A stretch of 41,183 nt of DNA from Verrucomicrobiota bacterium (GCA_003218135.1 QHNQ01000145.1:1-41183); one strand, 5' to 3'. Counted from the first letter of the stretch, positions 25,234-34,382 are shown. A program made the numbers and translations. Notes: generated from the sequence alone by a model not told the origin.

Positions 25234-26976
25234 ATGTCGATTTATCGGCGCGTTCTCCATTACTACCGACCATTTCTGTGGCAAACGATCTTCGGATTGT
25301 GCCTGGCGTTCGTTGGCATAGGTCTGAACCTGCTCAAGCCGTGGCCATTCAAGATCATCGTTGACGATTTTCTGCGCGCAGGGGCAGCGATACGGCCCGA
25401 CTGGCGCACGTGGGTTCTCCTGCTCTGTCTGGCGCTGATCGGTATCCAGTTTCTTTGGGGAATCATTAATTGGATCACGAATTATCTGTTCGTGAAAATT
25501 GGGTTACAAGCGTTGCTAAAGTTGCGCACCGATTTGTACGCGTATCTGCAATCGCTCTCGCTCAAATATCACGATGCGCGGCGCTCGAGCGATTCCAGTT
25601 TCCGCGTGGCGTACGACTCGCAATCGATTCAGACAATCTACAACAAGGGATTCACCAACATCTTTGCGTCTGTCATCACGTTGATCGGAACTTTCGTTAT
25701 CATGCTGCGACTGGACTGGCAGCTTACGTTGGTCTCGCTTGGGATTGTTCCGTTAGTTGTCGGCGCCATCTATCTCTTTGCCCACAGGATTCGCCGCGAA
25801 TCGACATCCATTCAAGAACAGGAGAGCGCCGTTCTCGCGCAGGCGCAGGAAGGCCTGAGCTCGATCCGAATGGTGCACGCGTTCGGACGCGAGGACTTTG
25901 AAGTGCGGCAATTTCAGCAGCAAGCCCGCCAGAGTCTGCAAGCAAATTTGCGGCTGACTTTGACGAACGTAAACAGCGCCCTCGTGATCAGCACGCTGAT
26001 GGTGGTCGGCACGGCCGTGATGTACTACATCGGTACGCTGCATGTTCTGACGGGTACGCTCACACTGGGCTCGCTTCTGGTCTTCAGCGCGTATCTGCTA
26101 ATGCTTTACCAACCGCTGGAATCGCTCACCTACACGGCATGGGCAATGGAAGGCGCCACCGCAGGCGCGAAACGTTGCTTCGAAGTTTTGGACCGGCAGG
26201 ATGACGTTGTTGATTCACCGAACGCGGTTGCCATTTCTTCCGCGAACGGTGCCATCGCGTTTCAATCGGTAAGTTTTGCTTATGCGGGAGATCGCCAGGT
26301 CTTGCGCAACATCGATCTTCGCATCGAGCCAAACCAGATCATCGGGCTCGTAGGCGGGACTGGCGTGGGTAAGAGCACTTTACTGAGTTTGGTGCCTCGA
26401 TTTTACGATCCCTCGAGCGGTTCTGTCATGCTCGATGACCGTGACGTGCGCGAAATAACGAAAAAATCTTTGCGGGCGCAGATCGCAATCGTGCTGCAGG
26501 ACACATTGCTGTTCTCGACTACAGTTCGCGAAAATATTGCCTATGGCCGGCCGGATGCGACCGAAGAAGAAATCATCGAAGCGGCGCGTCGGGCGCAGGC
26601 CGATGAGTTTATCCGCGAGATGCCTCAGGGATACGGCAGCCTCGTCGGCGAAAGGGGCGGACATCTGAGCGTTGGTCAACGGCAGCGCATTGGAATCGCG
26701 CGGGCGTTTCTGAAAAATGCGCCCATCCTGTTGCTTGATGAACCGACTTCGGCGCTCGATCCGGCTACCGAGGCTGCGATTATGGAGACAATCAAAGAAT
26801 TGATGCGCGGCCGGACAACTTTGATCGCAACACATCGGCTGGCCACGATCCACAATCTCGATCAAATCATCGTGCTCGACCACGGACAGATCATAGAACA
26901 AGGTCGAGGCCACGAACTTGTCGCGCGCGGCGGTGTTTACGCGAAACTTTACAGTTCAGGAAAATTTCCGACGTGA
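25234..26976 (+). CDS. ABC exporter, MsbA/multidrug type (membrane domain fused to ATPase)
   Basis: The 580-residue half-transporter is fused TMD-NBD. About six hydrophobic segments lie between residues 15 and 305. The nucleotide-binding domain has Walker A GGTGVGKS from about 374, a Q-loop (IAIVLQDTLLFSTTVRENIA), signature LSVGQRQR, Walker B ILLLDEPTSALD, and H-loop ATHRLATI. It would work as a homodimer, exporting lipid, glycan or drug. The next genes are an acetyltransferase and a glycosyltransferase-like protein, so a surface-glycan or lipid cargo is plausible, but not shown. I start at ATG 25234 (MSIYRRVLHYYRPF); the open frame upstream to 25186 is low-complexity repeat-like sequence. 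Confidence 0.93.
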   Translation: MSIYRRVLHYYRPFLWQTIFGLCLAFVGIGLNLLKPWPFKIIVDDFLRAGAAIRPDWRTWVLLLCLALIGIQFLWGIINWITNYLFVKIGLQALLKLRTDLYAYLQSLSLKYHDARRSSDSSFRVAYDSQSIQTIYNKGFTNIFASVITLIGTFVIMLRLDWQLTLVSLGIVPLVVGAIYLFAHRIRRESTSIQEQESAVLAQAQEGLSSIRMVHAFGREDFEVRQFQQQARQSLQANLRLTLTNVNSALVISTLMVVGTAVMYYIGTLHVLTGTLTLGSLLVFSAYLLMLYQPLESLTYTAWAMEGATAGAKRCFEVLDRQDDVVDSPNAVAISSANGAIAFQSVSFAYAGDRQVLRNIDLRIEPNQIIGLVGGTGVGKSTLLSLVPRFYDPSSGSVMLDDRDVREITKKSLRAQIAIVLQDTLLFSTTVRENIAYGRPDATEEEIIEAARRAQADEFIREMPQGYGSLVGERGGHLSVGQRQRIGIARAFLKNAPILLLDEPTSALDPATEAAIMETIKELMRGRTTLIATHRLATIHNLDQIIVLDHGQIIEQGRGHELVARGGVYAKLYSSGKFPT

Positions 26977-26985
26977 CGTAGTGCC

Positions 26986-27080
26986 CTGTCATGTTGAGCG
27001 AAGCGAAACATCTCTGGATGCCGAGGCAATCAACGCGGAGAAAGAAATATTGAGATTCTTCGCTTCGCTCAGAATGACAG
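26986..27080. repeat. Dispersed repeat family A, copy 6
   Basis: It starts CTGTCATGTTGAGCGAAGCG and ends CTTCGCTCAGAATGACAG; its ends are complementary. It lies between the ABC exporter and the acetyltransferase gene and ends 10 bp before the latter's ATG. Confidence 0.75.
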
Positions 27081-27090
27081 GAAGACCCTC

Positions 27091-27690
27091 ATGAGCAACG
27101 TCAGAGAAGATCGACACGTGGAAGGCGATTGGTGGCCGGAGCCAATTCCAGGCAATGTTGAGTTCGGAGAAGGATTCTACTGCGAGACAGCGCAAATCTT
27201 CCGAAAGCTCCGGAGCAAAGAGCCGCGAGCAGTAATTATCGGCAAACACGTTTCATGTTACGCGGGCTGCTCATTTGCGATCGGCGAGAATGGTCATTGC
27301 ACAATCGGCGATTTCACGCTGCTCAATGGCGCGTTGATCATGGCGGAGGAAAAGATCGAGATCGGATCGCATTGCCTCGTTTCATGGAACGTCGGTATCG
27401 CCGATTCGGACTTTCATCCGCTCGAGCCCGCACAGCGTCTGATCGATGCACAAGCTCTTGCCCCGTATTACAAAAACCGCCCGGCTCGTCCAAAACTAAC
27501 GACGGCTCCGGTGAAAATCGCGGACAACGTCTGGATCGGCATGAACGCCGTGATTTTGAAAGGCGTCACGATCGGCGAAAACTCGGTTGTCGCCGCAGGC
27601 GCAGTGGTTACCAAATCGGTCGAGCCAAATGTTGTGGTGGCCGGCAATCCAGCCGTAGTCGTCAGAAAATTTAACCGCAGAGATCGCTGA
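27091..27690 (+). CDS. Hexapeptide-repeat acyl/acetyltransferase (LbH family)
   Basis: The 199-residue product is a left-handed beta-helix transferase of the maltose/colanic-acid acetyltransferase type. Hexapeptide turns are visible at IGKHVSCYAGCSFAIGENGH, CTIGDFTLLNGALIMAEEKI, and near the C-terminus VWIGMNAVILKGVTIGENSV. The catalytic His is probably the one in ADSDFHPLEP. Such enzymes use acetyl-CoA to acetylate sugars, as a trimer. The last residues (NRRDR) come from the first bases of repeat C copy 2, which supplies the stop codon. It stands between an exporter and a glycosyltransferase-like gene, consistent with glycan decoration. Confidence 0.88.
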   Translation: MSNVREDRHVEGDWWPEPIPGNVEFGEGFYCETAQIFRKLRSKEPRAVIIGKHVSCYAGCSFAIGENGHCTIGDFTLLNGALIMAEEKIEIGSHCLVSWNVGIADSDFHPLEPAQRLIDAQALAPYYKNRPARPKLTTAPVKIADNVWIGMNAVILKGVTIGENSVVAAGAVVTKSVEPNVVVAGNPAVVVRKFNRRDR

Positions 27691-27749
27691 GTTCGCAGAG
27701 ATGAATTCTTTGTTTGTAACCCTCTGCGTCCTCCGCGCTCTCAGCGGTA
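27671..27749. repeat. Inverted repeat element, family C, copy 2
   Basis: The left end reads TTAACCGCAGAGATCGCTGA and the right end CCTCCGCGCTCTCAGCGGT, the same words as copy 1 at 20276-20433 but without a gene remnant. It overlaps the 3' end of the acetyltransferase gene and fills the gap to the next gene. Confidence 0.7.
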
Positions 27750-27753
27750 GGTC

Positions 27754-28926
27754 ATGAAACGCAAGCGCATCGTCATCATGGGTTTCATGGGATCGATGCC
27801 GATCGCAGGGGTGATCTGGCAGCACATTCACTACATTGTGGGACTGCAACGCCTTGGGCACGAGGTTTTCTTCATCGAGGATTCAGCGCGCTTGCCGTAC
27901 AATCCGGAAACGTTCGAAGTCACCGACGAGTTCGATTACGCAGCAAAAGTTCTCGCCTGCCTGGCGCGCGACTTTGACTTCAAGAATCGCTGGGCATATT
28001 GCGCACGTTATTTGCCCGGTAATCCAACTGCCGGTCTGCCGTTAAAAAAAATTCGTCAACTCTATCGCGAGGCTGATGCGATCCTGAACGTTTGCGGGAC
28101 CCAAGAATTTAATAACGATTTACTTGTTTCCGATCGCATCCTTTACGTCGAGAGCGATCCTGGCGTTGAGCAAATCAAGATCGATAAGGGCGTGAAATCG
28201 ACAATGGAATATCTGCGAGGTCATCGCGCACTTTTTACATTTGGCGAAAACGTCGGGACGAAAAGTTTTCCCGTTCCAACGCATGGATTCAAATGGCTCG
28301 CGACGCGGCAACCGGTGGTGACTGGTTTCTGGAAAACAAAGCGGTCTCCTGCGAGCGCTCCAGTTTTTACGTCAGTAGCAAACTGGTCCACGAGCGGCCT
28401 CAAAGATATTTCGTGGCGTGGAGAGAGATATCTTTGGAGCAAATCGCGAGAGTTTCTTCGATTCGTTTCCGCACCAGCAAAAGCCGGAGAAACATTTGAA
28501 CTGGCAACGAATATCAAAGATTCAAAAACACGCACGAAATTCCAACGAAACGGCTGGCGGCTGCGCTGTCCTCTGCAGATGAGTGTCGATTACTGGCTGT
28601 ACCGCGATTACATTCAGCGATCGAAGGGAGAGTTTACGGTGGCCAAGGACCAATATGTCCGCCTCAACACTGGCTGGTTTAGCGACCGCAGCGCGTGCTA
28701 TCTGGCCGCAGGTCGCCCGGTGATCACCCAGGAAACCGGCTTCACCAAAAATTATGGCGGGAAAGCAGGACTCTTATCCTTCCGATCCGTCGGGGAAATT
28801 GTTGACGCAGTAGAAGAAGTCAATCGCGACTACGCTAACCATTCGCGCGCTGCTTACGACATTGCCCGCGAATTCTTCGAGGCCGAAAAGGTGCTCAAGT
28901 CGATTCTCGATCGTGCTGGTATTTGA
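27754..28926 (+). CDS. Glycosyltransferase-like protein (GT-B style), paralogue 1
   Basis: The 390-residue protein has an N-terminal Rossmann-like start (RIVIMGFMGSMPIAGVIWQH then IVGLQRLGHEVFFIEDS) and a C-terminal half with a sugar-nucleotide-site-like segment: LNTGWFSDRSACYLAAGRPV, VITQETGFTKN, and a terminal helix before FFEAEKVLKSIL. This suits a GT-B transferase, but no donor-specific signature is seen. The C-terminal segment closely resembles that of the protein encoded at 35461-36663, so the two are distant paralogues. It is downstream of an acetyltransferase and an ABC exporter, suggesting surface polysaccharide work. The sequence from 28927 to 29118 holds no gene. Confidence 0.75.
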   Translation: MKRKRIVIMGFMGSMPIAGVIWQHIHYIVGLQRLGHEVFFIEDSARLPYNPETFEVTDEFDYAAKVLACLARDFDFKNRWAYCARYLPGNPTAGLPLKKIRQLYREADAILNVCGTQEFNNDLLVSDRILYVESDPGVEQIKIDKGVKSTMEYLRGHRALFTFGENVGTKSFPVPTHGFKWLATRQPVVTGFWKTKRSPASAPVFTSVANWSTSGLKDISWRGERYLWSKSREFLRFVSAPAKAGETFELATNIKDSKTRTKFQRNGWRLRCPLQMSVDYWLYRDYIQRSKGEFTVAKDQYVRLNTGWFSDRSACYLAAGRPVITQETGFTKNYGGKAGLLSFRSVGEIVDAVEEVNRDYANHSRAAYDIAREFFEAEKVLKSILDRAGI

Positions 28927-29118
28927 TCCCGCTGTGCAACACACATACATTAATGATTGCTTCGAGACTTTGAAGGGGCAACGCTTCGTGCGTCTCGTGA
29001 CACATTTGAACGGGCGAAGCATCTAAAATGTCTGTGTGTCACCAAAAGGGCCAAATGCAAATTCCAATCCGAATGTTGATTTTGGATAACACTGTCTAAG
29101 GTTGCAGGCTTTCCGCCG

Positions 29119-30741
29119 ATGAAGCGTTTTCTTATTGCTACCACTATTGCCTTGTTGCTCTCGCCGGGTTTGCCCGCGCAGGAAAGCACACCGGCGGGGC
29201 CTCCAATGGAGCCGCAAGGTCCACAGGCACCCCAGGCTCCGGGTCCAAGGCGATCGAGCCCACCTGCACAAGAAGTAGTTCCCGTTCCCGTTCTGATTGC
29301 GCCGCCAAAACCAAATGGACCGGTCCAGAAAAGTCTGGTCCGAATCACAGCGACCGCGGTGGAACCTGACTACAGGGCGCCATGGAATGCAGGTGGGCTG
29401 CAACGTGGGGTGGGTGCCGGGTTTGTGATTAGCGACAACCGCATTCTGACAAACGCGCACGTCGTCGCCAATAGCCGGTATCTCACCGTGGAGCGCGATG
29501 GCGATCCCAACAAATATCCGGCCACAGTGCAATTCATCGCGAACGATTGCGACCTCGCACTCATCACGGTATCGGCTCCGGATTTTTTCAAAAACATGAT
29601 CCCGCTGAAATTTGGCGGCATCCCTGCGCTGGAATCGACCGTGTCGGCCTACGGTTACCCAATTGGCGGTGAACGAATGTCGGTCACGACCGGGATCGTG
29701 TCGCGAATTGATTTTCAGCTCTACACGCATTCGTCGATTGACCAGCATCTTGCGATACAGATCAGCGCGCAGATTAACCCGGGCAACAGCGGTGGGCCCG
29801 TGATGCAGGATGGGAAAGTCGTCGGCGTTGCATTTCAGGGCTACAGCGGCGACGTCGCCCAAGGCGTGGCCTACATGATTCCCACACCGGTGATCAATCG
29901 GTTCTTGAAAGATATCAGCAACGGGCATTACGACGAATACCCGGATCTCGCCATCACCTACGCGAAATTGCAAAATCCTGCCCAAAGAAAATTTCTTGGA
30001 TTGAAAGATGATGATCGTGGGGTGCTGGTAAGTTCTGTGGTCGCGGCTGGGCCATCGGACGGTATTCTGCGACCGGGTGACGTTCTTCTAACGATCGACG
30101 GCCATCCTATTGCCAGCGATGCGAATGTCGAACTGGAGGGCGAGCGCGCCCAATTCGAGGAGGTTGTCGAGCGAAAGTTCAAAGGTGATTCGGTCAAGTT
30201 TGATCTCTTGCGGAACAAGCAGCCGATGACTGTGACAATTAAGTTATACAAGCCCTGGCCTTACGCCATCCAAGGCCATAGCTATGATGTGCGAGCACGC
30301 TACGTCCTTTATGGCGGTTTGCTTTTTCAGCCGTTGAACCTCGACATGCTGGAGGCTTATCGCGCGACAGATCTGCGCCTCCGTCATTTCTTCGAGTATT
30401 TCACCGTGGAGCAAATTTATTTACAGCATCCCGACATCATCGTGCTGAGCAACATTTTGCCGGACCCGATCAACACGTACCTCGCGCCTTATCGCGGGGC
30501 GATTGTGGATGAAGTAAACGGCAAGAAAATTCGGACTCTCGACGAATTGGCGAACGCTTTTGCCCAGGCACCGGAACAGCTGGTCATTCGCATGATCGGT
30601 GACGGGCCTCCGTTGGTGCTTGATCGCAACAAAGTGGAGGCTGCACGTGAACGCATCAAGACGCGTTACAATGTAGCGAAGGAACAAAATCTTCGGGAAC
30701 AACCGGAGGCAGGTCCGCCGAAGCAGGCGAACAAGACTTAA
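29119..30741 (+). CDS. Secreted Deg/HtrA-like serine protease with PDZ domains (active triad)
   Basis: The 540-residue product has a signal peptide (MKRFLIATTIALLLSPGLPA), a Pro-rich segment (about 22-65), a trypsin-like domain, and two PDZ-type regions (about 270-375 and 440-500). The triad is intact: H114 (TNAHVV), D145 (CDLALI) and S224 (GNSGGP). It should be periplasmic or outer-surface quality-control protease; the layout resembles plant DEG9-type proteins. A second gene of the same family starts one base after its stop, but that one lacks the triad. A 192-bp gap precedes it, in which I see no sure promoter. Confidence 0.93.
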   Translation: MKRFLIATTIALLLSPGLPAQESTPAGPPMEPQGPQAPQAPGPRRSSPPAQEVVPVPVLIAPPKPNGPVQKSLVRITATAVEPDYRAPWNAGGLQRGVGAGFVISDNRILTNAHVVANSRYLTVERDGDPNKYPATVQFIANDCDLALITVSAPDFFKNMIPLKFGGIPALESTVSAYGYPIGGERMSVTTGIVSRIDFQLYTHSSIDQHLAIQISAQINPGNSGGPVMQDGKVVGVAFQGYSGDVAQGVAYMIPTPVINRFLKDISNGHYDEYPDLAITYAKLQNPAQRKFLGLKDDDRGVLVSSVVAAGPSDGILRPGDVLLTIDGHPIASDANVELEGERAQFEEVVERKFKGDSVKFDLLRNKQPMTVTIKLYKPWPYAIQGHSYDVRARYVLYGGLLFQPLNLDMLEAYRATDLRLRHFFEYFTVEQIYLQHPDIIVLSNILPDPINTYLAPYRGAIVDEVNGKKIRTLDELANAFAQAPEQLVIRMIGDGPPLVLDRNKVEAARERIKTRYNVAKEQNLREQPEAGPPKQANKT

Positions 30742-30742
30742 C

Positions 30743-32242
30743 ATGCTTAGACGCTCTCTTATCGTTTTCGGGGTCATGGTTGTCGCAACCAGCGGGATGT
30801 TGGCGAAAAAAGAACCTACTGTTCCGTCGGCGGCAGGTAAGCAGAAACAACTGGCGTTGGTTCGCGTAAATGTGACCGGCCAATCGTACGATTATTTTCG
30901 GCCTTGGCAAAAGAAAGCGCCGTTTTCAAAACGCGCCCTTGGAGCGGTTTTGTCCAAAGGACGTGTTCTTGTTACCGCCGATCTCGTTGCGAACCAAAAT
31001 TACGTAGAACTGGAGCGCGCGGAATCAGGCGAGAAAACGGCAGCCAATGTGCGGGTGATCGATTACGAAGCGAACCTGGCGCTCCTTGAACCGGCGGAGA
31101 AAACATTCCTCGACGGAATCACGCCGCTCGAAATCACGCCTGATACGGTCGTCGGCGACCGGCTCGCAGCGTGGCAGTTGGAACCAACCGGTGCCTTACT
31201 CGCAACAGAAGGCTTGGTGACAACCGTGCAAATGATGCCTTACCCGATCGAAGTTGGGCAATTCCTTACTTACCGCATTAGCATCCCCATGCAATATCGC
31301 GAGAACAGCTACACGGTTCCCTTGGTTAAAAAGAACAAGCTCGCCGGGCTGCTGTTGCGTTACGATTCGCGCTCGCAGCTGGTTGATGCCATTCCGGCGC
31401 CGATCATCACGCACTTTTTGAAAGAAGCCGAAAGCCAGAACTATCGCGGTTTTCCCTCTGCTGGCTTCTCATTTTTTCCTACGCGCGATCCGCAGTTGCG
31501 CGAATTCGCGGGAGAAAAAGGCAAGGGCGGCGGCGTGTACATTACGAATGTGGAACCAGGCACGCCGGCAATGAAAGCGGGTCTGCAAGTCGGCGATGTC
31601 ATAACAGCGATCGGGAACAATGAAATCGACCAAAATGGTAACTATGTGGATTCGCTTTATGGCAAGATCGAATTCACAAATTTACTCACGGCACACGCGT
31701 ACGCCGGCGACGTTGTCCCTTTCCACATTCAACGCAACGGCAAGCCGATGCAGGTAAACGTCACTCTCGAACATCGCGACGCGAAAGATTACGTTAGCCT
31801 GCCCTATTATCTCGATCAGCCGCCCCGATATTATGTCGTTGGCGGCCTGATTTTTCAGGAGCTGTCCCGTCAATATCTCAAGGAATGGGGACCCAACTGG
31901 CAACGAGAAGCGCCTCAGCGTTTGGTTTATTTCGACCATTTCCAATCCGAGCTCTTTCCAGAGAGGAATCGGCGCATCGTGATCCTCAGCCAAGTCCTGC
32001 CTGCCAACAGCACAATCGGTTACGATGACCTTGCGTATTTGACCGTAAAGAAGGTGAACGGCAGAGAAATCAAATCGTTAGACGATTTGGCAGAAGCCGT
32101 AAAGCATCCAATCGAAGGTTTCATCAAAATCGAGACCGAAGAAGATCCGAAACAGATCGAGCTCGACGCATCGCAAGTCGCCGCCGAAGCCCCCGCGCTC
32201 CAAGAAAACTACGGCATTTCGTCACTGCAAAGACTGCAGTAA
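30743..32242 (+). CDS. Secreted Deg/HtrA-like pseudoprotease paralogue
   Basis: The 499-residue protein matches its upstream neighbour along its whole length: signal peptide (MLRRSLIVFGVMVVATSGML), protease-like domain, PDZ (GGGVYITNVEPGTPAMKAGL) and a C-terminal PDZ-like part (GGLIFQEL and VKKVNGREIKSLDDLAEAV). The triad is gone: the His motif TNAHVVAN is VTADLVAN, the Asp motif DCDLALI is EANLALL, and GNSGGP is ENSYTVP. It is therefore probably catalytically dead and may be a regulator, adaptor or dimer partner of the active protease. The gap to the active gene is 1 bp, so they are almost surely co-transcribed. Confidence 0.88.
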   Translation: MLRRSLIVFGVMVVATSGMLAKKEPTVPSAAGKQKQLALVRVNVTGQSYDYFRPWQKKAPFSKRALGAVLSKGRVLVTADLVANQNYVELERAESGEKTAANVRVIDYEANLALLEPAEKTFLDGITPLEITPDTVVGDRLAAWQLEPTGALLATEGLVTTVQMMPYPIEVGQFLTYRISIPMQYRENSYTVPLVKKNKLAGLLLRYDSRSQLVDAIPAPIITHFLKEAESQNYRGFPSAGFSFFPTRDPQLREFAGEKGKGGGVYITNVEPGTPAMKAGLQVGDVITAIGNNEIDQNGNYVDSLYGKIEFTNLLTAHAYAGDVVPFHIQRNGKPMQVNVTLEHRDAKDYVSLPYYLDQPPRYYVVGGLIFQELSRQYLKEWGPNWQREAPQRLVYFDHFQSELFPERNRRIVILSQVLPANSTIGYDDLAYLTVKKVNGREIKSLDDLAEAVKHPIEGFIKIETEEDPKQIELDASQVAAEAPALQENYGISSLQRLQ

Positions 32243-32409
32243 GCTAACGAGACACAAGATCAGCGACCGCGAGCCCTGTGATGCGCGCCACGCAGGCAAC
32301 GGGTGGATGGCAAACACACAAGACTGAGATCGCAAGCTGGCTCGCGGTTCGCTGCATCGCATGGTTAGGCGCTGGGAGGAAGTTGTGTTGCAGTATCGGG
32401 TGCATCATG

Positions 32410-32835
32410 TTAGGTGGGAATCTCTATGACCCGAAGAACACGCCACCTGAGAAGCTTCTTCCGAGGGTCGTAGGTCGCTTCACGCTCTTCGACCTGATCC
32501 GGCCCCACGGCCTTTGTAGCCTTAAATCGGACGTTTGTAGAGTCTTCGTCCCACCTGATATCTTCAATTGTGTTGTAAACACCAATAAGCGTGTAGGATT
32601 GTCCTTGCTTGAGATAAAGTCGCTTCCACGCGAAATCTTGTTGCTCCCCTTCATCTCGTAAAAGAACCGTATAAGCGCCATTCGGAGAAACGACGGTCTG
32701 AATCGTTTTACCGTTTCCGAGTCGTGTGTTGCTCTGTTCTGGATCGGCCTCCTGCCACGATGACGCAGCGGAGAGTGGGGAGGCCGTGAACTGGAGCGCT
32801 AGAAGCAGAATGATACGAAAGGGCATTGGAATCAT
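32410..32835 (-). CDS. Small secreted protein of unknown function
   Basis: From ATG 32835 the product has 141 residues, with a signal peptide (MIPMPFRIILLLALQFTASP, cleavage after LSA/ASS). The mature part is a single beta-rich domain (TIQTVVSPNGAYTVLLRDEG, then IEDIRWDEDSTNVRF). The SPNGAYTVLLRDEG segment resembles one blade of a WD40/TolB-like propeller, but one blade alone does not make a propeller. It is convergent with the pseudoprotease gene and downstream of pafA on the same strand, separated by 109 bp. Confidence 0.65.
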   Translation of the reverse strand: MIPMPFRIILLLALQFTASPLSAASSWQEADPEQSNTRLGNGKTIQTVVSPNGAYTVLLRDEGEQQDFAWKRLYLKQGQSYTLIGVYNTIEDIRWDEDSTNVRFKATKAVGPDQVEEREATYDPRKKLLRWRVLRVIEIPT

Positions 32836-32944
32836 GTGTCGATTGGTTCTCTGTGATCGGTGTTCTTGGTAAGGAGTGGCACATGCGTCTAACGAGAATT
32901 CGATCCAAATTTTGGGCCTAATCCGGGTCGACTTTAAGAGTTGC

Positions 32945-34375
32945 TCAGTCCCCAGCGACGTTGACCGCGCGCGGCTTTGACAGAAAACGGTCGACTTCAT
33001 CATTGTAAGTCTCAAACGGGTTGCCCATAACAAGAAAATCCCGGCTGTCACAGGCGATCGAGTCCCAGTTAATTACATAGGGGATCCCGCAGGCGCCGGA
33101 CTGGAAAAAAGCAACTGCCCGCGCGCGACCTGAGGCGCGCGTGTTAGCGGGAGGAACGCGCATCGCGCTGGGACGACGTACACTGTTGTTCCACTCAGTA
33201 ATTCGCTTTCCGGGCGTAACGGCAAAGAACAAGCCGCGCCGTGGGTCGATGTTGTGATATTCCAGATCAATGCTTTGCAGCCATGGATCGTCCCAGCTTA
33301 ACCCTTCAGATTCGACAAACGTTTCCAGCAACCATTTCTTTGTTATCCAATCGACGCCGCCGATAAGCGCATGAGGATTATTCGTCAGCGCTTCAAGAAC
33401 GAATCCCCAGTTTTCCAGTAACCAGTTGGTTTCGGCGCTGCTGTTGTGCAGGTACTTCTGCGCCAGTTGATGGAATTCCCACTGCACGTCGATCGCGTCG
33501 ATGGTTTTACCGTTTTCAAGACGCACCGTCCATCGCTGAGTGGGATCGCGAGAAATATCGCGCGTGCTCTGCACTGCATCAGCCAGAATGAGATTTCGCG
33601 GCAAACGGCCCTCTTCCAGCAATGAGAGAACGCAGGCAGTCGTCCCGATTTTCAGCGCATTGGCATAAGGGCTCATGTTGGAATCGCCAATCAGCAAATG
33701 CAGCCGGCGATATTTCCGGTAATCAGCCAGCGGCTCGTCGCGCGCGTTGATGATTGCGCGATTAAATTGCACCCATTGATAAATGTCGTTCACGATATGG
33801 TCGGCGCGCTGACTAAGCTGAAAATTGACATGTGCCTCGGGTTGCGGCGGCTCGAAATCGAATGCCAGCGGGTTGGACTGCCCGACGCGTCCCGAGCCGG
33901 TGAAGATCTGGCGAGTCGCCAGGAAAGTTAGCAGCGTTCCGAGAATTGGAGGCGTGAACTGCGCCTCCCGTTTCATCAGATAATTCTCGTGGCAGCCAAA
34001 CGTGGCTCCGGTGTGATGATCGACGTTATTCTTGATGAAGGACACACGGTCCTCCGCGCCGAGAGCCACCAGCGAAGATTGCAGGAGGTCGTCGCCGGCC
34101 AATTCATAGGTGACCAGATCATGCAGATGCAAACATTCCGGCGACGCGTACTCGATATGGCCCATGTCGAGGTAGAGACGTCCGCCGTTGAGGAGAAATC
34201 CTCCATTGCCAGGGGGTTCCTCGTAATCGCGGTAATGCAGATCGATCGTGCCGGCATCCGCCTTTCGGAACAGATAGTTTTTGACCTTCGCCGGCCATAA
34301 CTCCGAATTAACGTGCGGTTCTTCTTCACTCAGAAGACAGCCGTATTCGGTTTCTACTCCAACGATCCGATCCAT
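32945..34375 (-). CDS. pafA: PafA/Dop-family ligase (PafA-like, Pup or UBact conjugation)
   Basis: PafA joins the C-terminal Glu of Pup to lysines of target proteins; Dop removes it. The 476-residue product has the family N-terminus with acidic residues E8 and E10 (RIVGVETEYG), the conserved Asp D70 in RLYLDMGHIEYASPE, FGCHENYL, NARDEPLADYRKYRRLHLLI, GDSNMSPYANALKIGTTA and RVPPANTRA. The GDSNMS motif and C-terminal GNPFETYNDEVDRFL look more PafA-like than Dop-like. Gram-negative homologues of this system (UBact) are described in several phyla. No Pup/UBact, Dop, proteasome subunit or ARC ATPase is recognisable in the window, so this gene stands alone. The start ATG 34375 is preceded by an AT-rich inverted repeat. 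Confidence 0.88.
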   Translation of the reverse strand: MDRIVGVETEYGCLLSEEEPHVNSELWPAKVKNYLFRKADAGTIDLHYRDYEEPPGNGGFLLNGGRLYLDMGHIEYASPECLHLHDLVTYELAGDDLLQSSLVALGAEDRVSFIKNNVDHHTGATFGCHENYLMKREAQFTPPILGTLLTFLATRQIFTGSGRVGQSNPLAFDFEPPQPEAHVNFQLSQRADHIVNDIYQWVQFNRAIINARDEPLADYRKYRRLHLLIGDSNMSPYANALKIGTTACVLSLLEEGRLPRNLILADAVQSTRDISRDPTQRWTVRLENGKTIDAIDVQWEFHQLAQKYLHNSSAETNWLLENWGFVLEALTNNPHALIGGVDWITKKWLLETFVESEGLSWDDPWLQSIDLEYHNIDPRRGLFFAVTPGKRITEWNNSVRRPSAMRVPPANTRASGRARAVAFFQSGACGIPYVINWDSIACDSRDFLVMGNPFETYNDEVDRFLSKPRAVNVAGD

Positions 34376-34382
34376 TTCAACA

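Noticed and set aside
29023-29985. Long open frame of 320 codons on the minus strand
   Set aside because: It is antisense to the active Deg-like protease, which has all family motifs; the antisense translation has no recognisable domain and is rich in Arg, His and Cys.
32278-32661. 127-codon plus-strand frame
   Set aside because: Mostly antisense to the small secreted protein at 32410-32835, which has a good signal peptide.
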